A stretch of DNA of 64,000 bases from Loigolactobacillus binensis (GTDB lineage Bacteria; Bacillota; Bacilli; Lactobacillales; Lactobacillaceae). Of this stretch, positions 16,304 to 24,499 are shown piece after piece. The stretch lies in assembly GCF_005405165.1 (NCBI RefSeq), contig NZ_BJDN01000003.1, positions 62,001 to 126,000 of the forward strand, read 5' to 3'. The first letter of the stretch is position 1. Each line of letters starts with the position of its first letter. Below the pieces are notes generated by a model. That model saw nothing but the letters and a program-made list of their open reading frames with translations. It ran no database searches and was not told where the DNA came from. Made by a program: the position numbers and the translations under genes.

Positions 16304-18895
16304 CTAAGCCAGGTGCGCTTTGCGCCGCAAAACTAAAGGTAGAATCCCATCGTTTTCGTAATAAGTCATATCAGTGGGGGTATCAAAACGTAAGCGCGCG
16401 GTAAATTTGGTTTGGTGTCCAGCTGCATCTGTGGCGACAACGTGTGCGGTATGTTCGCTAAAGCTGATCGCAAAAGTTTCGCTGCCATTTAAGCCAAGCC
16501 TAGTGGCATTTTCACCAGCTTGAAATTGTAACGGCAATACGCCCATCATCACTAGGTTAGCCCGATGGATCCGTTCAAAACTTTCAGCGATCACGGCTTT
16601 AACGCCCAACAATTTCACACCTTTAGCGGCCCAATCACGGGATGACCCCATGCCGTAATCCTTACCAGCCAAGATCACTAAACCAGTTCCGGCGGCTTGA
16701 TATTTAGTGGCGGCGTCGAAAATTGGGAGTTGTTCATTGGTTGGCCAGTAGCGCGTGTAGCCACCTTCCTTTTCCGGGGTGATCTGATTACGAATGCGAA
16801 TATTAGCCAGGGTACCCCGCATCATAACGTGATGGTTACCGCGGCGCGAGCCATAGGAATTGAAATCCTTGGGGGCGACGTTTTGTGCCTGTAGGTATTT
16901 ACCTGCTGGCGTATTTTGACCGATGAATCCGGCTGGAGAAATATGATCGGTGGTGATCGAGTCGCCAAACTTAGCTAAAACGCGTAACCCGGTCAATTCA
17001 GGCAGGCCTTGATGGTGGGTCAATTGCTGGAAAAACGGGGGCAAAGCAATATAAGTGGAATCGTTTTGCCAAGCGTAACTATTGCCAGTTGGGGCAATCA
17101 GAGCATTCCAAGTTTTGTTAGCCGTTAACAGCGAAGCGTATTCGCGTTTGAAAGTAGCTGCAGTCACATTTTGCTGGATCAAGGCACTAACAGCACTGGC
17201 GGCTGGCCATAAGTCCTTCAGAAAAACGGGTTGGCCGTCGTGATCATATCCTAATGGCTCTGTGGCTAAGTTGATCCGTAAAGTACCGGCCAAAGCATAG
17301 GCCAAAACTAACGGTGGCGACGCGAGGTAGGTATCTTTGACCAGCGGATTGACCCGGCCAGAAAAATTACGATTACCGGATTCGATCGCGGCAATTGGAA
17401 AATCAGTGGCAGCCACAGCAGCCTGCATTTCGGGCTTTAATTGCCCCGAATTACCAATACAAGTGGTACAGCCATACCCAACTAAATTGAAGCCAAGTTG
17501 ATCTAGTGCTGACTGTAAGCCCGCCGCAGCGAGATAAGCAGTGACCACTTTTGAGCCGGGAGCAAAAGATGTTTTAACATAGGCTGGTACTTGTAAACCT
17601 GCTGCCACTGCCTTTTGGGCAATTAGCCCGGCAGTTAGTAATAAACTAGGATTAGAGGTGTTGGTGCAACTGGTGATGGCTGCGATTGCGAGATCACCAC
17701 GCCGCAACTGAAAGTTTTGTTGATCAATGGTCACAGCCAAAGTTTCCGTGCTGGTAAATTGGTGTTTAAGTGCCGTTAGCGGTACTAAATCTTGTGGCCG
17801 GTTGGGTCCAGCTAAACTAGGTACGATCGTTGCTAAGTCGAGCGTTTCGGTTTCAGAATAATGACAATGTGCATCAGTTTCATGAAAAAGGTGATTCTGG
17901 TGGGCGTAGTCGCTGATCAATTGAATTTGTTCCGCACTCCGATTGGTCAACTTAAGGTAATTCAGAGTTTGTTGATCAATTGGGAAGAAGCTAGCTGTCG
18001 CGCCATATTCTGGCGCCATATTTGCAATGGTCGCGCGATCGGCAATTGACAATGCCGCCAAGCCAGGGCCATAGAACTCAACAAATTTACCGACTACGTT
18101 ATGTGCGCGCAGTAATTTGGTGACGGTCAAAGCCAGATCTGTTGCGGTTGTGCCTTCAGGTAGTTGGTTGCTTAAGCGGACACCAACGACCTGCGGAATT
18201 TGCATAAAGGAGGCTTCACCAAGCATGCTGGCTTCGGCCTCAATACCACCAACTCCCCAACCCAATACACCCAGTGCGTTGACCATTGTGGTGTGTGAAT
18301 CCGTACCAACTACTGTATCCGGAAAGGCCCAATGCGTACTGCCTTCAGTTGTTGTGCGAACCACACTGGCTAAGTATTCCAAGTTGATCTGGTGAATGAT
18401 CCCAGTATCCGGCGGAACGATCCGTAGATTTTTGAAGGCTTGTTGGGCCCATTTGAGAAATTGATAGCGTTCATGATTACGGGCAAATTCTTTTTCAATA
18501 TTAGTTTGAAATGCGGCGTCATCGCCGGCCCGATCAACTTGTACAGAGTGATCGATGATCAGATCAACGGGGACGTCAGGATTAATGGCCGCTGGATCAC
18601 CACCAGTAGTAGCTAGTTGACTGCGCATGGCGGCTAGATCAACTAATGCAGGCACACCAGTAAAATCTTGTAGAATGACGCGCTCTGGTTTAAAGGCAAT
18701 ATCTGCTGCCGCTTGGGGCCAAGTGAGGAAAGGTGTTGGCGCCGCCTTTTGCTGGCGCAACGTCATTTCTAACAAAACCCGTAAACTATAGGGTAATTGG
18801 GTCACATCAAAGTGCTGTTCTTGTGCCCAAGCATTGATGTCATAATAGTGGTAAGTGGTTCCATTTGATGTAAAAGTTGCTTGATAAGCCGACAC
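16304..18895 (-). CDS. acnA: Aconitate hydratase
   Basis: Isomerises citrate to isocitrate through a [4Fe-4S] cluster; 863 residues, AcnA/IRP1 type. Cluster cysteines are in TSCTNTSNPS and GYGCTTCIGNSG; other family blocks include VVGTDSHTTMVNALGVLGWGVGG, SNRNFSGRVNP-like GNRNFSGRVN, and the swivel-domain DYGMGSSRDWAAKG. The start is taken as GTG at 18895: AGGGGG lies 8 bases before it. A longer in-frame ATG exists 21 bases upstream but would put this RBS inside the coding region. First gene of the operon; a TTGACT...TAAATT promoter is possible at about 18995-18966 on the minus strand. Confidence 0.93.
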   Translation of the reverse strand: MSAYQATFTSNGTTYHYYDINAWAQEQHFDVTQLPYSLRVLLEMTLRQQKAAPTPFLTWPQAAADIAFKPERVILQDFTGVPALVDLAAMRSQLATTGGDPAAINPDVPVDLIIDHSVQVDRAGDDAAFQTNIEKEFARNHERYQFLKWAQQAFKNLRIVPPDTGIIHQINLEYLASVVRTTTEGSTHWAFPDTVVGTDSHTTMVNALGVLGWGVGGIEAEASMLGEASFMQIPQVVGVRLSNQLPEGTTATDLALTVTKLLRAHNVVGKFVEFYGPGLAALSIADRATIANMAPEYGATASFFPIDQQTLNYLKLTNRSAEQIQLISDYAHQNHLFHETDAHCHYSETETLDLATIVPSLAGPNRPQDLVPLTALKHQFTSTETLAVTIDQQNFQLRRGDLAIAAITSCTNTSNPSLLLTAGLIAQKAVAAGLQVPAYVKTSFAPGSKVVTAYLAAAGLQSALDQLGFNLVGYGCTTCIGNSGQLKPEMQAAVAATDFPIAAIESGNRNFSGRVNPLVKDTYLASPPLVLAYALAGTLRINLATEPLGYDHDGQPVFLKDLWPAASAVSALIQQNVTAATFKREYASLLTANKTWNALIAPTGNSYAWQNDSTYIALPPFFQQLTHHQGLPELTGLRVLAKFGDSITTDHISPAGFIGQNTPAGKYLQAQNVAPKDFNSYGSRRGNHHVMMRGTLANIRIRNQITPEKEGGYTRYWPTNEQLPIFDAATKYQAAGTGLVILAGKDYGMGSSRDWAAKGVKLLGVKAVIAESFERIHRANLVMMGVLPLQFQAGENATRLGLNGSETFAISFSEHTAHVVATDAAGHQTKFTARLRFDTPTDMTYYENDGILPLVLRRKAHLA

Positions 18896-19221
18896 TAGCA
18901 AAACCCCCTGAATCATTTAATTTCGTAAGATTAAAAATAAATGAGTTATTGATTAATTAAGTCTAATTTAATCGGTTTCGGAAATAGAAGTCAATCAATA
19001 TTATAAAATAGTTAGAAAATAAGCATATTCACATTTAAATTTAATTTAAATTAAAATTGAACCGCTAACTGTTGATTAAACTAAAGCAAGTTACTTAATT
19101 GATGTCACCAAGAATTTGTTGTGGCGGCCGCAATCAACGGTTAAATTATGCTAAAATGAATGCAACATACTTTAGGCGTGCAGGCTGAAGTTAATCAAAA
19201 GAAAGTATGAAGGAATCAATG
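18896..19221. other. AT-rich divergent intergenic region
   Basis: About 325 bases, very AT-rich, between the aconitase start and a secreted protein on the other strand. On the minus strand TTGACT (around 18995) and TAAATT about 18 bases further form a possible operon promoter. On the plus strand TATGCTAAAAT at about 19146 is a possible extended -10 for the secreted protein. No riboswitch-like structure was recognised. Confidence 0.5.
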
Positions 19222-19899
19222 ATGCGATTGAAACGATTAAGTTGGCTGGTGGTTTTGTTAGGGTGCTTGTTATTACCGACGCCTAGTCAAGCCGCCACGA
19301 AAGTAGCTACGCAACAGGCACCATTTGCCGGAAAAATTGAGAATTATCGCTATCAGCAAAAAACTTACCGGATCCCGGCAGTTTATTTGCAATACAAACA
19401 TAAAAAATTAGCGCTATTAACGGTCAGTAACGATCATAAGGGGCACGTCATGGTCGTCAGCTATATCGGTACTAGCGTTAGTACTGCTAAGTATTATCAT
19501 TTTACGGGGCAGCTACGTTATTTTGCTAGTTTGTATTCACTGCAGGATTTTATGGCAGCTTATCAACAGCGAAAAGGGGACTACGTGGCTAAAACGATCT
19601 ACGCGGCGACCCACGCCCAGCCGATCGTCAATCCGCAACAAAATTCCTTGCAATTCACCACGGCACCGCTGTTATATCAATTTGCCGGCATGAATTGGAC
19701 GACTGGCCATGCGATCTATAAGGAAACGATTAAGGCTTATCGGGCCACCCGCCAAACTGCTTTAGTGAATTCAGCACTGGACTTACCGCAGGTCAATATG
19801 CTAAATACTGCCGGTGAAAATGCAGCGTTATATTATCAAACAGCTGATGTCAGTCAGATCGTGGTTGATCCATTAGGGATTTTTGTGCGGGTTGAGTAG
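19222..19899 (+). CDS. Secreted protein of unknown function
   Basis: About 225 residues. The N-terminus is a classical signal peptide: basic MRLKRLSW, a hydrophobic stretch VVLLGCLLL, then PTPSQAA-T as a likely signal peptidase I site. There is a Cys in the hydrophobic core but no lipobox. The mature part is basic and rich in Tyr and Gln, with no domain I recognise. AAGGAA lies 6 bases before the ATG at 19222; in-frame ATGs at 19207 and 19219 are less well placed. A terminator follows. No neighbour suggests a role. Confidence 0.75.
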   Translation: MRLKRLSWLVVLLGCLLLPTPSQAATKVATQQAPFAGKIENYRYQQKTYRIPAVYLQYKHKKLALLTVSNDHKGHVMVVSYIGTSVSTAKYYHFTGQLRYFASLYSLQDFMAAYQQRKGDYVAKTIYAATHAQPIVNPQQNSLQFTTAPLLYQFAGMNWTTGHAIYKETIKAYRATRQTALVNSALDLPQVNMLNTAGENAALYYQTADVSQIVVDPLGIFVRVE

Positions 19900-19906
19900 T
19901 TAAATT

Positions 19907-19939
19907 AAGGTGCGACCAAATAGCTGGTGGCACCTTTTT
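19907..19939 (+). terminator. Terminator after the secreted protein gene
   Basis: AAGGTGC (19907-19913) pairs with GCACCTT (from 19930), followed by T residues. Confidence 0.75.
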
Positions 19940-19975
19940 CAAAAAATTAATTTTTGCGAAGTGGAGGGGTTGGAA

Positions 19976-21136
19976 GTGGAAAAGCGTTATCGTTGGTTAT
20001 TGTTGGGCATTGTATTGGTCGGGACTTGTCTGCGGATGCCGATCACCTCAATACCACCGTTATTGGATATGATCCAACAAAGTTTTCAATTACCGGCTAG
20101 CTTATTAGGTAGTTTGACGACGATTCCGCTGCTTTGTTTTGCCCTATTGTCACCGTTAGCACCGCAGTTAGCGCGGCGCTGGGGTAATGAACTGACGATT
20201 TTAGTTGCCCTAGTTTTCTTGACGATTGGTGATTTTGTACGCGGATTCAGTGCTATTTGGTTGCTGATCGGCACGCTGTGCTTAGGGGTCGGCATTGCCG
20301 TCATGAATGTTTTGGTGCCAGCGGTGATCGCGGATCATTTTCCGCAGCGGATCGGTGGCGTCACCAGTATGTACACTTTTGCAATGACCTTATTTAGTGC
20401 GATCGGTGCTGGTTTCAGCGTTCCGTTAGCTAAACAGTTTGGGTGGCAACCTATTGTCCAGATCTTAGCGTTTATTGCTGGTGTGATCGCTTTATTGTGG
20501 GTGCCTAATTTACGCTTAAATCATCGGTTAGTCAAAAGCAAATTACAGCAAAGCCGTTCTGTTTGGCAAATGCGTGGTGCGTGGATCATGACGATCACCA
20601 TGGGGATCCAATCCTTACTTTTTTATACGGTGCTGACCTGGCTACCTAAAATTATGACCAGCCGCGGGGTACCACAAACAACTTCTGGTCTGATGTTAGG
20701 TCTATTCCAGTTAGCGGCTTTACCGGCGGCCTATTTAGTGCCTAATATAGCGGCTAAAGCACAGCGTCAGAGCCGCTTGATCTGGGTGATCTGTATCACT
20801 TTTGCTTTAGGGTTAGCGGGATTGATCATTCCCAGTCGGTCATTATGGTATTTAGGATTACTCTGTATGCTATTGGGTTTGGCCAGCACCGGTGCTTTTG
20901 GTCTATGTATGACGTTATTCAGCCTGAAAACAACGACGGCTGCTGAAACGGCGGCTATTTCCGGTATGGCCCAAGCAGCGGGCTATTTATTAGCTGCAAT
21001 CGGCCCCGTTTCCTTTGGTGTGATTTATGGTGCGTTACATTCGTGGACCTTGTTGCTAATTATTTTAATTATTTTGGATTTAGGGATGTTACTCGCTGGT
21101 CTAGCAGTGGAGCGGCGCAAAACGGTGTTTGATTAG
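19976..21136 (+). CDS. MFS transporter, CynX/NimT family
   Basis: 386-residue, 12-helix major facilitator of the CynX/NimT group (cyanate and 2-nitroimidazole-type exporters in other bacteria; true substrate unknown). The N-terminus LGIVLVGTCLRMPITSIPPLL and the LLGSLTTIPLLCFALLSPLAPQLARRWG loop are typical for that group. Start taken as GTG at 19976 with GGAGGGG 6 bases upstream; an upstream ATG at 19910 would overlap the terminator of the previous gene. No regulator is adjacent. Confidence 0.85.
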   Translation: MEKRYRWLLLGIVLVGTCLRMPITSIPPLLDMIQQSFQLPASLLGSLTTIPLLCFALLSPLAPQLARRWGNELTILVALVFLTIGDFVRGFSAIWLLIGTLCLGVGIAVMNVLVPAVIADHFPQRIGGVTSMYTFAMTLFSAIGAGFSVPLAKQFGWQPIVQILAFIAGVIALLWVPNLRLNHRLVKSKLQQSRSVWQMRGAWIMTITMGIQSLLFYTVLTWLPKIMTSRGVPQTTSGLMLGLFQLAALPAAYLVPNIAAKAQRQSRLIWVICITFALGLAGLIIPSRSLWYLGLLCMLLGLASTGAFGLCMTLFSLKTTTAAETAAISGMAQAAGYLLAAIGPVSFGVIYGALHSWTLLLIILIILDLGMLLAGLAVERRKTVFD

Positions 21137-21215
21137 ATCAAATAGCGGCCGGCGTTGCTAAACTTTTGGGTTGATCAGCCTTAGCCTGATTGTAGAGTTT
21201 AATGCAGCGAAGAAG

Positions 21216-21262
21216 AAAAAACGTGTTCCCCAAGGTGGTTAACCTTAAGGAACACGTTTTTT
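21216..21262. terminator. Bidirectional terminator between MFS gene and hicD
   Basis: AAAAAACGTGTTCC (21216-21229) and GGAACACGTTTTTT (21249-21262) form a perfect stem with an inner AAGGT/AACCTT pairing, between two convergent genes. Confidence 0.93.
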
Positions 21263-21266
21263 ATTG

Positions 21267-22214
21267 TTAGGCCGTTTTAACAGCCTTGGCCATGCCTGGC
21301 AAGGTTTCAAATCTTTCGCGGATCAAGTCTGCGGAACGTTTGAACTTGGCTTCTTCAGCGGCGGTCAATGGTAATTCAGTGACGCTAACGACACCTTCCT
21401 TACCGATAATGGCAGGTTGGCCAACGTAAGTATGGTATTTTTCACTATAAGCGGAGCACGGGCAAGCTAAGTTAGCATCAGCTAAAACAGCCTGACTGAG
21501 TTTGACCGCACAAGTGGCGATGGCGTAGCTCGTATAGCCTTTGCCAGAATGAACAGCCCAACCACCACGACGAGCAGCATCTTCTAATTCGCTGAGATCA
21601 ACGTTTTGCTCAGCCGCTAATGCACGGATCGGTAGGCCGTTAACACGAACGGTCGACCAAGCAGAAAATTGCGATTCACCGTGTTCACCATAGACATAAC
21701 CGGTGACGTTTTTAGGATCAACATCAAATTGATCACTAACGACTTTTTGCATGCGGGCGGTATCGAGAAAGGTTCCGGTACCTAATACGTGACTTTGGGG
21801 TAAACCTGTTGTTTGTTGTAAGTAATAAGTGATGCAATCACAGGGATTCATCACGTCGATCAAAACGCCTTTAAAGCCAGAGGCCTTGATTTTAGGTGCA
21901 ATATCCTGAACGATTTCGCGAGTATAACTAAATTCGGCCCAACGATTGCCACTAGCGTTATCCAATGCATGAATATTACCAGCAGTGACAAATAATATAT
22001 CAGCGTTAGCCAGTTCGGCGTAATCACCGACTTTGATACGAGTACGTGTATCCAAACGGGCCTGTGCATCTTCTAAATCTAATTTTTCGGCCATCGCTTT
22101 GGCCTCATTATGATCATCGAGGAGGATGAGTTCGTCCGCAATTCCTTTGGTCACCAAAGTATAAGCAGTTGTGGCGCCAACATGGCCCACACCAATAATT
22201 CCGTATTTACGCAT
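21267..22214 (-). CDS. L-2-hydroxyisocaproate / L-lactate dehydrogenase family protein
   Basis: NAD-dependent 2-hydroxyacid dehydrogenase, 315 residues, closest in feel to L-2-hydroxyisocaproate dehydrogenases of lactobacilli, which reduce branched or aromatic 2-keto acids. Rossmann motif GIIGVGHVGATTAYTL at residues 5-20; catalytic His178 in GEHGESQFSAWS; VLGTGTFLDTARM with the substrate-binding Arg near 154. The stretch normally reading NPVD reads NPCDC (residues 123-127), and further cysteines occur in ANLACPCSAY. RBS GAGGAG precedes the ATG. Such enzymes shape 2-hydroxyacid formation from amino-acid transamination products. Confidence 0.87.
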   Translation of the reverse strand: MRKYGIIGVGHVGATTAYTLVTKGIADELILLDDHNEAKAMAEKLDLEDAQARLDTRTRIKVGDYAELANADILFVTAGNIHALDNASGNRWAEFSYTREIVQDIAPKIKASGFKGVLIDVMNPCDCITYYLQQTTGLPQSHVLGTGTFLDTARMQKVVSDQFDVDPKNVTGYVYGEHGESQFSAWSTVRVNGLPIRALAAEQNVDLSELEDAARRGGWAVHSGKGYTSYAIATCAVKLSQAVLADANLACPCSAYSEKYHTYVGQPAIIGKEGVVSVTELPLTAAEEAKFKRSADLIRERFETLPGMAKAVKTA

Positions 22215-22335
22215 TCAATCACTCCTCATTTTTTTATCATTTAATTTTAATTTATGTAGCTTATTTTAGGACGGTAATAAACGAATGTCAACCCAATTTA
22301 TGATAAAAAATAAGATTTATGCAAACATTTATGGC

Positions 22336-22380
22336 TATTTAATTAAATAAATACGTTTGAAACTTTATTTAATTAAATAA
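22336..22380. promoter_or_regulatory. Two palindromic AT sites, 29 bp apart
   Basis: TATTTAATTAAATAA occurs at 22336-22350 and again at 22366-22380 (extended to the 16-bp palindrome TTATTTAATTAAATAA), between the divergent dehydrogenase and DUF2207 genes. They could be paired operator sites; the AT-rich background makes chance possible. Confidence 0.4.
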
Positions 22381-22475
22381 GTAGCAATAGGTAATTAAGT
22401 TACCTAAAGTATTTTTTTGTGACGTTTGTTGGACCATGGTAAAATAAAGATTAAATAGATCGTGAAGGGGGTTAG

Positions 22476-24329
22476 ATGATGCGGCAACGATTAAATTGGC
22501 TATGGTTATTAGCTGGAGCGTTAGTCTTCTTAGTTTGGGCACCGGTGGTACAAGCAAAAAGTTATACTATTACGGATTACGCCATGGCAATTGATGTAGC
22601 TAAAGATGGTAGTGCAACAGTTGTGCAGAAAATTCGCTATGATTTTGATGGTGATTTTAACGGTGTTTACTATAATCAGGATTTGGCGGGAATCGGTGGT
22701 ATGAGCCAAACATCAGTGGGGGTCGTTAATAGCAGTGGCCATTTGCAAACGCTGACTGCCAGTAACAACGAAACGGCCGGGACATACACGACGACTAATA
22801 GTGATGACCAGCAGCAATTAAAGGTCTTTTATCCGATCAGCGATGATACGGCAACGTTTATTTACCGGTACCGGCTTAACGGCGTGGTGACAAATTACCG
22901 TGATACCGCCGAGCTAAACTGGAAAGTGATCGGTACTGGCTGGGATGTACCCTTGAATAATGTTAAGGTGACCATTCAATTGCCGGCAAAAAACGTGTCG
23001 CAGTTGCAGGCGTGGACGCACGGACAATTATCCGGTCATACGAAAGTACAACGAAAGGCTGGACGGGTAGTGATCACGTTGGCAAAGAATCCGGCTAACA
23101 CTTATGTTGAAAGCCATTTACTTTTTCCCACCACCGTTACCGCAGCCAATCAGAAAACCAGCACCAAAGCACGGAAGAAAGCAGTGCAGCAGCAGGAGGC
23201 CAAGTTTGCGGCTGAGGCCAATGCGCAGCGGCAGCGAGCGCAATTGATCCCAGGTTTGATCGCTGGTGTGAGTCTGCTTCTAGGTGGCGTGATCTTGATC
23301 AGTCAAATTATCTGGTTACGCCGTCATCCGGCACAGCGCTATCCAGCGCCAGTACCGGTCAAGCACTGGTACGATCTTCCTGAGTATCCGCCGGCGGTCG
23401 CGCAACGCTTACTCAATGCCTTTGGCCCAAATAAAAAGGCCTTTACGGCGACGTTAATGGATCTGGCGGTGGCTAAGCAGATCACCATCACGCCAGTTAA
23501 AGTTGGTCACAAGGATACCTTTGAATTGGCACCAACGGCTAACTTCACGCATAATGAACGGATTTTTAAGCTACTATTTGAAACGGTACCGCGGCGCGAT
23601 CATGATGGTGGGGTGTCCTTACTCGATATTAAGAATTACGGGCGGACAGATAAAAATGGCCGGCTTAATCGCGCTTATGAGGACTGGGAAATGCGCGTTC
23701 GTGGTGCTGCAGATGAATTGCATTACGAAAACACGCTTAATGGGCAGATTCGTAATCGGCTTTGGATCGTTGCTGTTGCGGCGCTTGTCTTTGCACTAGG
23801 TGCTAGTGCTGCAGCGTTTTTCACTTTTCCTAATGTGCGGCTGCCGTTATGGATCATTGCTGCGTTGTTGGTGATTATTAGTTGGTTATTATTGGTGATC
23901 AAAAAACATGATCTACCACGCTACACACAATTAGGAGCGCAAAAAATCAATGAGTTGCAAGGTTTCAAACAAATGTTAACCGATGTTGGTCATTTTGATA
24001 TGGCGCAGGTCGGTGATTTGATTTTATGGGATCGAATTCTGCCTTATGCTGTGGCCTTTGGGGTTGCCGATAAAGTTGTTGCTGCGTTGAAACTTAACTT
24101 TAGTGAAGCGCAACTGGCCACAGGAATGCCGATCAATTACCCGCTATTTATTTATGGCTATGGTGGTTTTGGTGGCCAGGCCGATTTTGGCGAAGCTTTT
24201 ACTAGCGGTTTCGGCAGCAGCCTTTCGGCAAGTCACAGCGCTAGTTCTAGTGGTAGTGGGGGTTCTGGCGGCTTTTCCGGCGGGAATTCTGGCGGCTTTG
24301 GTGGTGGTTCCGGTGGTGGTGCCTTTTAA
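22476..24329 (+). CDS. DUF2207 domain membrane protein
   Basis: 617-residue exported membrane protein. Signal or anchor helix at residues 10-27 (LLAGALVFLVWAPVVQA), then an extracellular DUF2207 domain with the typical opening (YTITDYAMAIDVAKDGSATVVQKIRYDFDG), a helix near residue 260, a cytoplasmic stretch with KHWYDLPEYPPAVAQRLL, two close helices near 435-470, and a C-terminal low-complexity tail of Gly and Ser (about 30 residues). RBS GAAGGGGG precedes ATGATG. Family function is unknown; the Gly/Ser tail is common in the family. It stands alone. Confidence 0.88.
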   Translation: MMRQRLNWLWLLAGALVFLVWAPVVQAKSYTITDYAMAIDVAKDGSATVVQKIRYDFDGDFNGVYYNQDLAGIGGMSQTSVGVVNSSGHLQTLTASNNETAGTYTTTNSDDQQQLKVFYPISDDTATFIYRYRLNGVVTNYRDTAELNWKVIGTGWDVPLNNVKVTIQLPAKNVSQLQAWTHGQLSGHTKVQRKAGRVVITLAKNPANTYVESHLLFPTTVTAANQKTSTKARKKAVQQQEAKFAAEANAQRQRAQLIPGLIAGVSLLLGGVILISQIIWLRRHPAQRYPAPVPVKHWYDLPEYPPAVAQRLLNAFGPNKKAFTATLMDLAVAKQITITPVKVGHKDTFELAPTANFTHNERIFKLLFETVPRRDHDGGVSLLDIKNYGRTDKNGRLNRAYEDWEMRVRGAADELHYENTLNGQIRNRLWIVAVAALVFALGASAAAFFTFPNVRLPLWIIAALLVIISWLLLVIKKHDLPRYTQLGAQKINELQGFKQMLTDVGHFDMAQVGDLILWDRILPYAVAFGVADKVVAALKLNFSEAQLATGMPINYPLFIYGYGGFGGQADFGEAFTSGFGSSLSASHSASSSGSGGSGGFSGGNSGGFGGGSGGGAF

Positions 24330-24438
24330 CGGCGCGCACAATTAATTTAAAAATTTTTTGTGTCTTTAAGGTTAGTTTAAGCTGCTGCCTTTATATTGTT
24401 CATATACCCCAAACCCCAAACTTCATCTAATTTCACTG

Positions 24439-24489
24439 AAAAACAAATACGGACTGACAGCCAAAATAGTTGTCAATCCGTATTTGTTT
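24439..24489 (-). terminator. P-type ATPase terminator
   Basis: On the minus strand CAAATACGGATTGACA pairs with TGTCAGTCCGTATTTG (one G-T pair), followed by TTTT. It lies just after the ATPase stop. Confidence 0.88.
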
Positions 24490-24499
24490 GTGCTTATTT

